Positions 62,204-64,000 of a DNA stretch of 64,000 nt are shown piece by piece; positions within the stretch are counted from its first letter, which is position 1, and each line of letters begins with the position of its first letter. Source of the DNA: Amycolatopsis oliviviridis (lineage in GTDB: Bacteria > Actinomycetota > Actinomycetes > Mycobacteriales > Pseudonocardiaceae); assembly GCF_014654365.1 (NCBI RefSeq), contig NZ_BNAY01000008.1:124001-188000 (forward strand). The letters are read 5' to 3'. The translations under genes and the position numbers were made by a program. The notes under the pieces are model-generated. The model was not told the origin of the DNA, did not search any database, and was given only the letters and a program-made list of their open reading frames with translations.

Positions 62204-64000
62204 GACTGCTCCTTGGCGACGAGGGTCAGGACGTCGTACTTGGCGACCGAGTCGCCGTCGGCGTTGGTGACGTCGGCGTCCCAGCGGACTTCGCCGTACT
62301 CCTGGTCGATGCGCGGGGTGATCTGCTTGGCGGTCAAGGTCACCGTGAGGGTGTCGCCGACCTTGACCGGGGTGAGGAACCGGAGGTTCTCCAGGCCGTA
62401 GTTGGCCAGCACCGGACCGGGTTCCGGGGAGACGAACAGCCCGGCGGCGAAGGAGACCACGAGGTAGCCGTGCGCCACGATCCCGCCGAACAGCGGGTTC
62501 GCCGCCGCGGCTTCGGGGTCGGTGTGGGCGTAGAAGGTGTCGCCGGTGAACTCGGCGAAATGGTCGACGTCGGACTGCAGGACCTCACGCGGCCCGGCGA
62601 CGACGGAGTCGCCGATCTTCAGCTCCGCCAACGACTTCCGGAACGGGTGGACGTCGCCCTCGGTCCTCGGCGCGCCGGTGACCCAACGGCCGGTGACCGT
62701 GCTGAGCACTTTCGGGCTGCCCTGGACGGCCGTGCGCTGCATGTGGTGCAGCACACCGCGGACGCCGCCCATCTCCTCGCCGCCGCCGGCGCGACCCGGG
62801 CCACCGTGCACCAGCTGCGGCATCGGCGAACCGTGGCCCGTCGACTCCTTCGCGTCGTCGGCGTCCAGCACCAGCAGGCGGCCGTGGTACGGCGCGACAC
62901 CGAGCACGACCTCACGCACGAACTCCTGGTCCGCGGAAACGATCGAGCCGACCAGGCTGCCGCCGCCGCGGGCGGCGAGTTCGACGACCTGCTCGGTCGA
63001 GGTGTAGGGCAGCAGCGTCGAGACCGGGCCGAACGCCTCGATCTCGTGCGGCTCGGAGCGCTCGGGATCCGCCTTCAGCAGCACCGGCGAGAGGAACGCG
63101 CCGCGTTCGGCGTCCGCGCCGACGACGTCGACCTGTTCCGGGTCGCCGAAGACGACCGTGCCGACGTCCAGCAGCGCCTTGAGCGACCGCCGGACCTCCT
63201 CACGCTGCTCCAGGCTGGCCAGCGCGCCCATCCGGACGCCCTCGGCGGCAGGATTGCCGACGGTGGTCTTCGCCAGCCGCGCGCTCGCGGCCTCGGCGAC
63301 GGCGTCCAGCAGATCCGCGGGCACGAAGGCGCGGCGGATGGCGGTGCACTTCTGGCCGGCCTTGACCGTCATCTCGGTGGTGAGCTGCTTGACGTAGAGG
63401 TCGAACTCGGTGGTGCCGGGCTTCGCGTCCGGGCCGAGGATCGACAGGTTCAGCGAGTCGGCCTCGGCGTTGAACCGGACCGAGTTGCGCACGATGGCGG
63501 GGTGCGCGCGCAGCTTCTGCGCGGTGGACGCGGAACCGGTGAACGAGACGAGGTCCTGCGCGGTGACGTGGTCGAGCAGGTCACCGACGCTGCCCGCGAC
63601 GAACTGCAGCGTGCCCTCGGGCAGGATGCCGGATTCGATGATGATCTCGACCAGCCGCGCGGTGAGGTACGCGGTCTGACTGGCCGGCTTGATCAGGCTC
63701 GGCACCCCGGCGAGGAACGCGGGCGCGAACTTCTCCAGCGGGCCCCAGACCGGGAAGTTGAAGGCGTTGATCTGGACGGCGACGCCGCGCAGCGGGACGG
63801 CGATGTGCTGGGCGACGAAGGTGCCGCCCTTGCTCAGCGGCTCGACGTGGCCGTCGACGTAGACGGTGTCGTTCGGCAGTTCGCGCTTGCCCTTGCTGGA
63901 GTAGGCGAACAGCACGCCGATGCCGCCGTCGATGTCGACCATCGAGTCGCCCTTGGTGGCGCCTGTCCTGGCCGAGAGCGCGTACAGCTCCTCGCGGTGT
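62200..64000 (-). CDS. paaZ: PaaZ, oxepin-CoA hydrolase / semialdehyde dehydrogenase (5' end outside window)
   Basis: The frame is open to the window edge (HREELYALSARTGATKGDSM...), so about 600 C-terminal residues are present. The aldehyde-dehydrogenase domain shows NAFNFPVWGPLEKFAPAFLA, SFTGSASTAQKLRAHPAIV, the catalytic Cys in VKAGQKCTAIRRAF and a Glu in RFNAEADSLNLSILG. The C-terminal MaoC-like hydratase domain (about the last 150 residues) shows DHFAEFTGDTFYAHTDPEAA and FGGIVAHGYLVVSFAAGLF. PaaZ opens the oxepin ring and oxidises the resulting aldehyde. It is the first visible gene of paaZABCDE; promoter and regulator are beyond the window. Confidence 0.95.
   Translation of the reverse strand, partial: HREELYALSARTGATKGDSMVDIDGGIGVLFAYSSKGKRELPNDTVYVDGHVEPLSKGGTFVAQHIAVPLRGVAVQINAFNFPVWGPLEKFAPAFLAGVPSLIKPASQTAYLTARLVEIIIESGILPEGTLQFVAGSVGDLLDHVTAQDLVSFTGSASTAQKLRAHPAIVRNSVRFNAEADSLNLSILGPDAKPGTTEFDLYVKQLTTEMTVKAGQKCTAIRRAFVPADLLDAVAEAASARLAKTTVGNPAAEGVRMGALASLEQREEVRRSLKALLDVGTVVFGDPEQVDVVGADAERGAFLSPVLLKADPERSEPHEIEAFGPVSTLLPYTSTEQVVELAARGGGSLVGSIVSADQEFVREVVLGVAPYHGRLLVLDADDAKESTGHGSPMPQLVHGGPGRAGGGEEMGGVRGVLHHMQRTAVQGSPKVLSTVTGRWVTGAPRTEGDVHPFRKSLAELKIGDSVVAGPREVLQSDVDHFAEFTGDTFYAHTDPEAAAANPLFGGIVAHGYLVVSFAAGLFVSPEPGPVLANYGLENLRFLTPVKVGDTLTVTLTAKQITPRIDQEYGEVRWDADVTNADGDSVAKYDVLTLVAKEQS

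Overview
The window is about 64 kb of high-GC actinobacterial chromosome. Long antisense open frames, GTG/TTG starts, 4-nt start/stop overlaps, an arabinosyltransferase of the Emb family, an aerobic cobalamin pathway and DUF222-HNH genes point to the Pseudonocardiales; Amycolatopsis is my best guess, as an inference from gene content and repeat style. I see no phage, IS transposase, CRISPR array, tRNA or rRNA.

Layout: (1) 1-2.8 kb: end of an amino-acid-type ABC binding protein, a remnant of an Lrp/AsnC regulator, a small Cys-rich protein, a GNAT and a YigZ protein. (2) 3.3-9.4 kb: gltBD (glutamate synthase). (3) 9.6-13.2 kb: DyP-type peroxidase, DeoR regulator, ROK kinase. (4) 13.2-16.8 kb: ABC-2 exporter with its own two-component system. 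(5) 17-33.8 kb: cobalamin region: cobalamin riboswitch, cbtBA cobalt uptake, cobQ-cobD, divergent cobU-cobT-cobS, then cobC-cobB-cobO-chelatase and divergent cobL-cobM-oxidoreductase-cobK. A MerR/imine-reductase-like pair is inserted in the middle. (6) 33.9-43.8 kb: Emb arabinosyltransferase, a HelR-type RNA polymerase helicase behind an element resembling the rifamycin-associated element, and an HTH-nSTAND-WD40 protein divergent from a regulator with a degenerate receiver. (7) 43.8-47 kb: cobG-cobH-cobIJ. (8) 47-51.2 kb: ABC exporter operon ending in an XRE regulator and a ClpC-N/UVR protein, then a DUF222-HNH gene with an SOS box. (9) 51.3-55.7 kb: a nested palindrome, a second cobalamin riboswitch, cobN and a 30-residue Cys-rich peptide. 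(10) 55.7-64 kb: a RibD-like protein with swapped domains, an ABC-F ATPase behind a three-codon uORF, and the phenylacetate operon paaZABCDE (paaZ runs off the window).

The cobalamin genes cover most of the oxygen-dependent route from precorrin-2 to adenosylcobalamin. cobA and cobF (precorrin-6A synthase) are not in the window. Both riboswitches sit on cobalt steps (uptake by CbtAB, insertion by CobN), which suggests that cobalt handling is the B12-controlled point.

The most distinctive non-coding feature is a family of inverted repeats built on a TTAGTCCTCT or TTAGTCGACTAA core. Copies lie at gene 3' ends, and in four genes the repeat itself supplies the TAG stop codon. All functions are read from sequence and family knowledge; no search was run.
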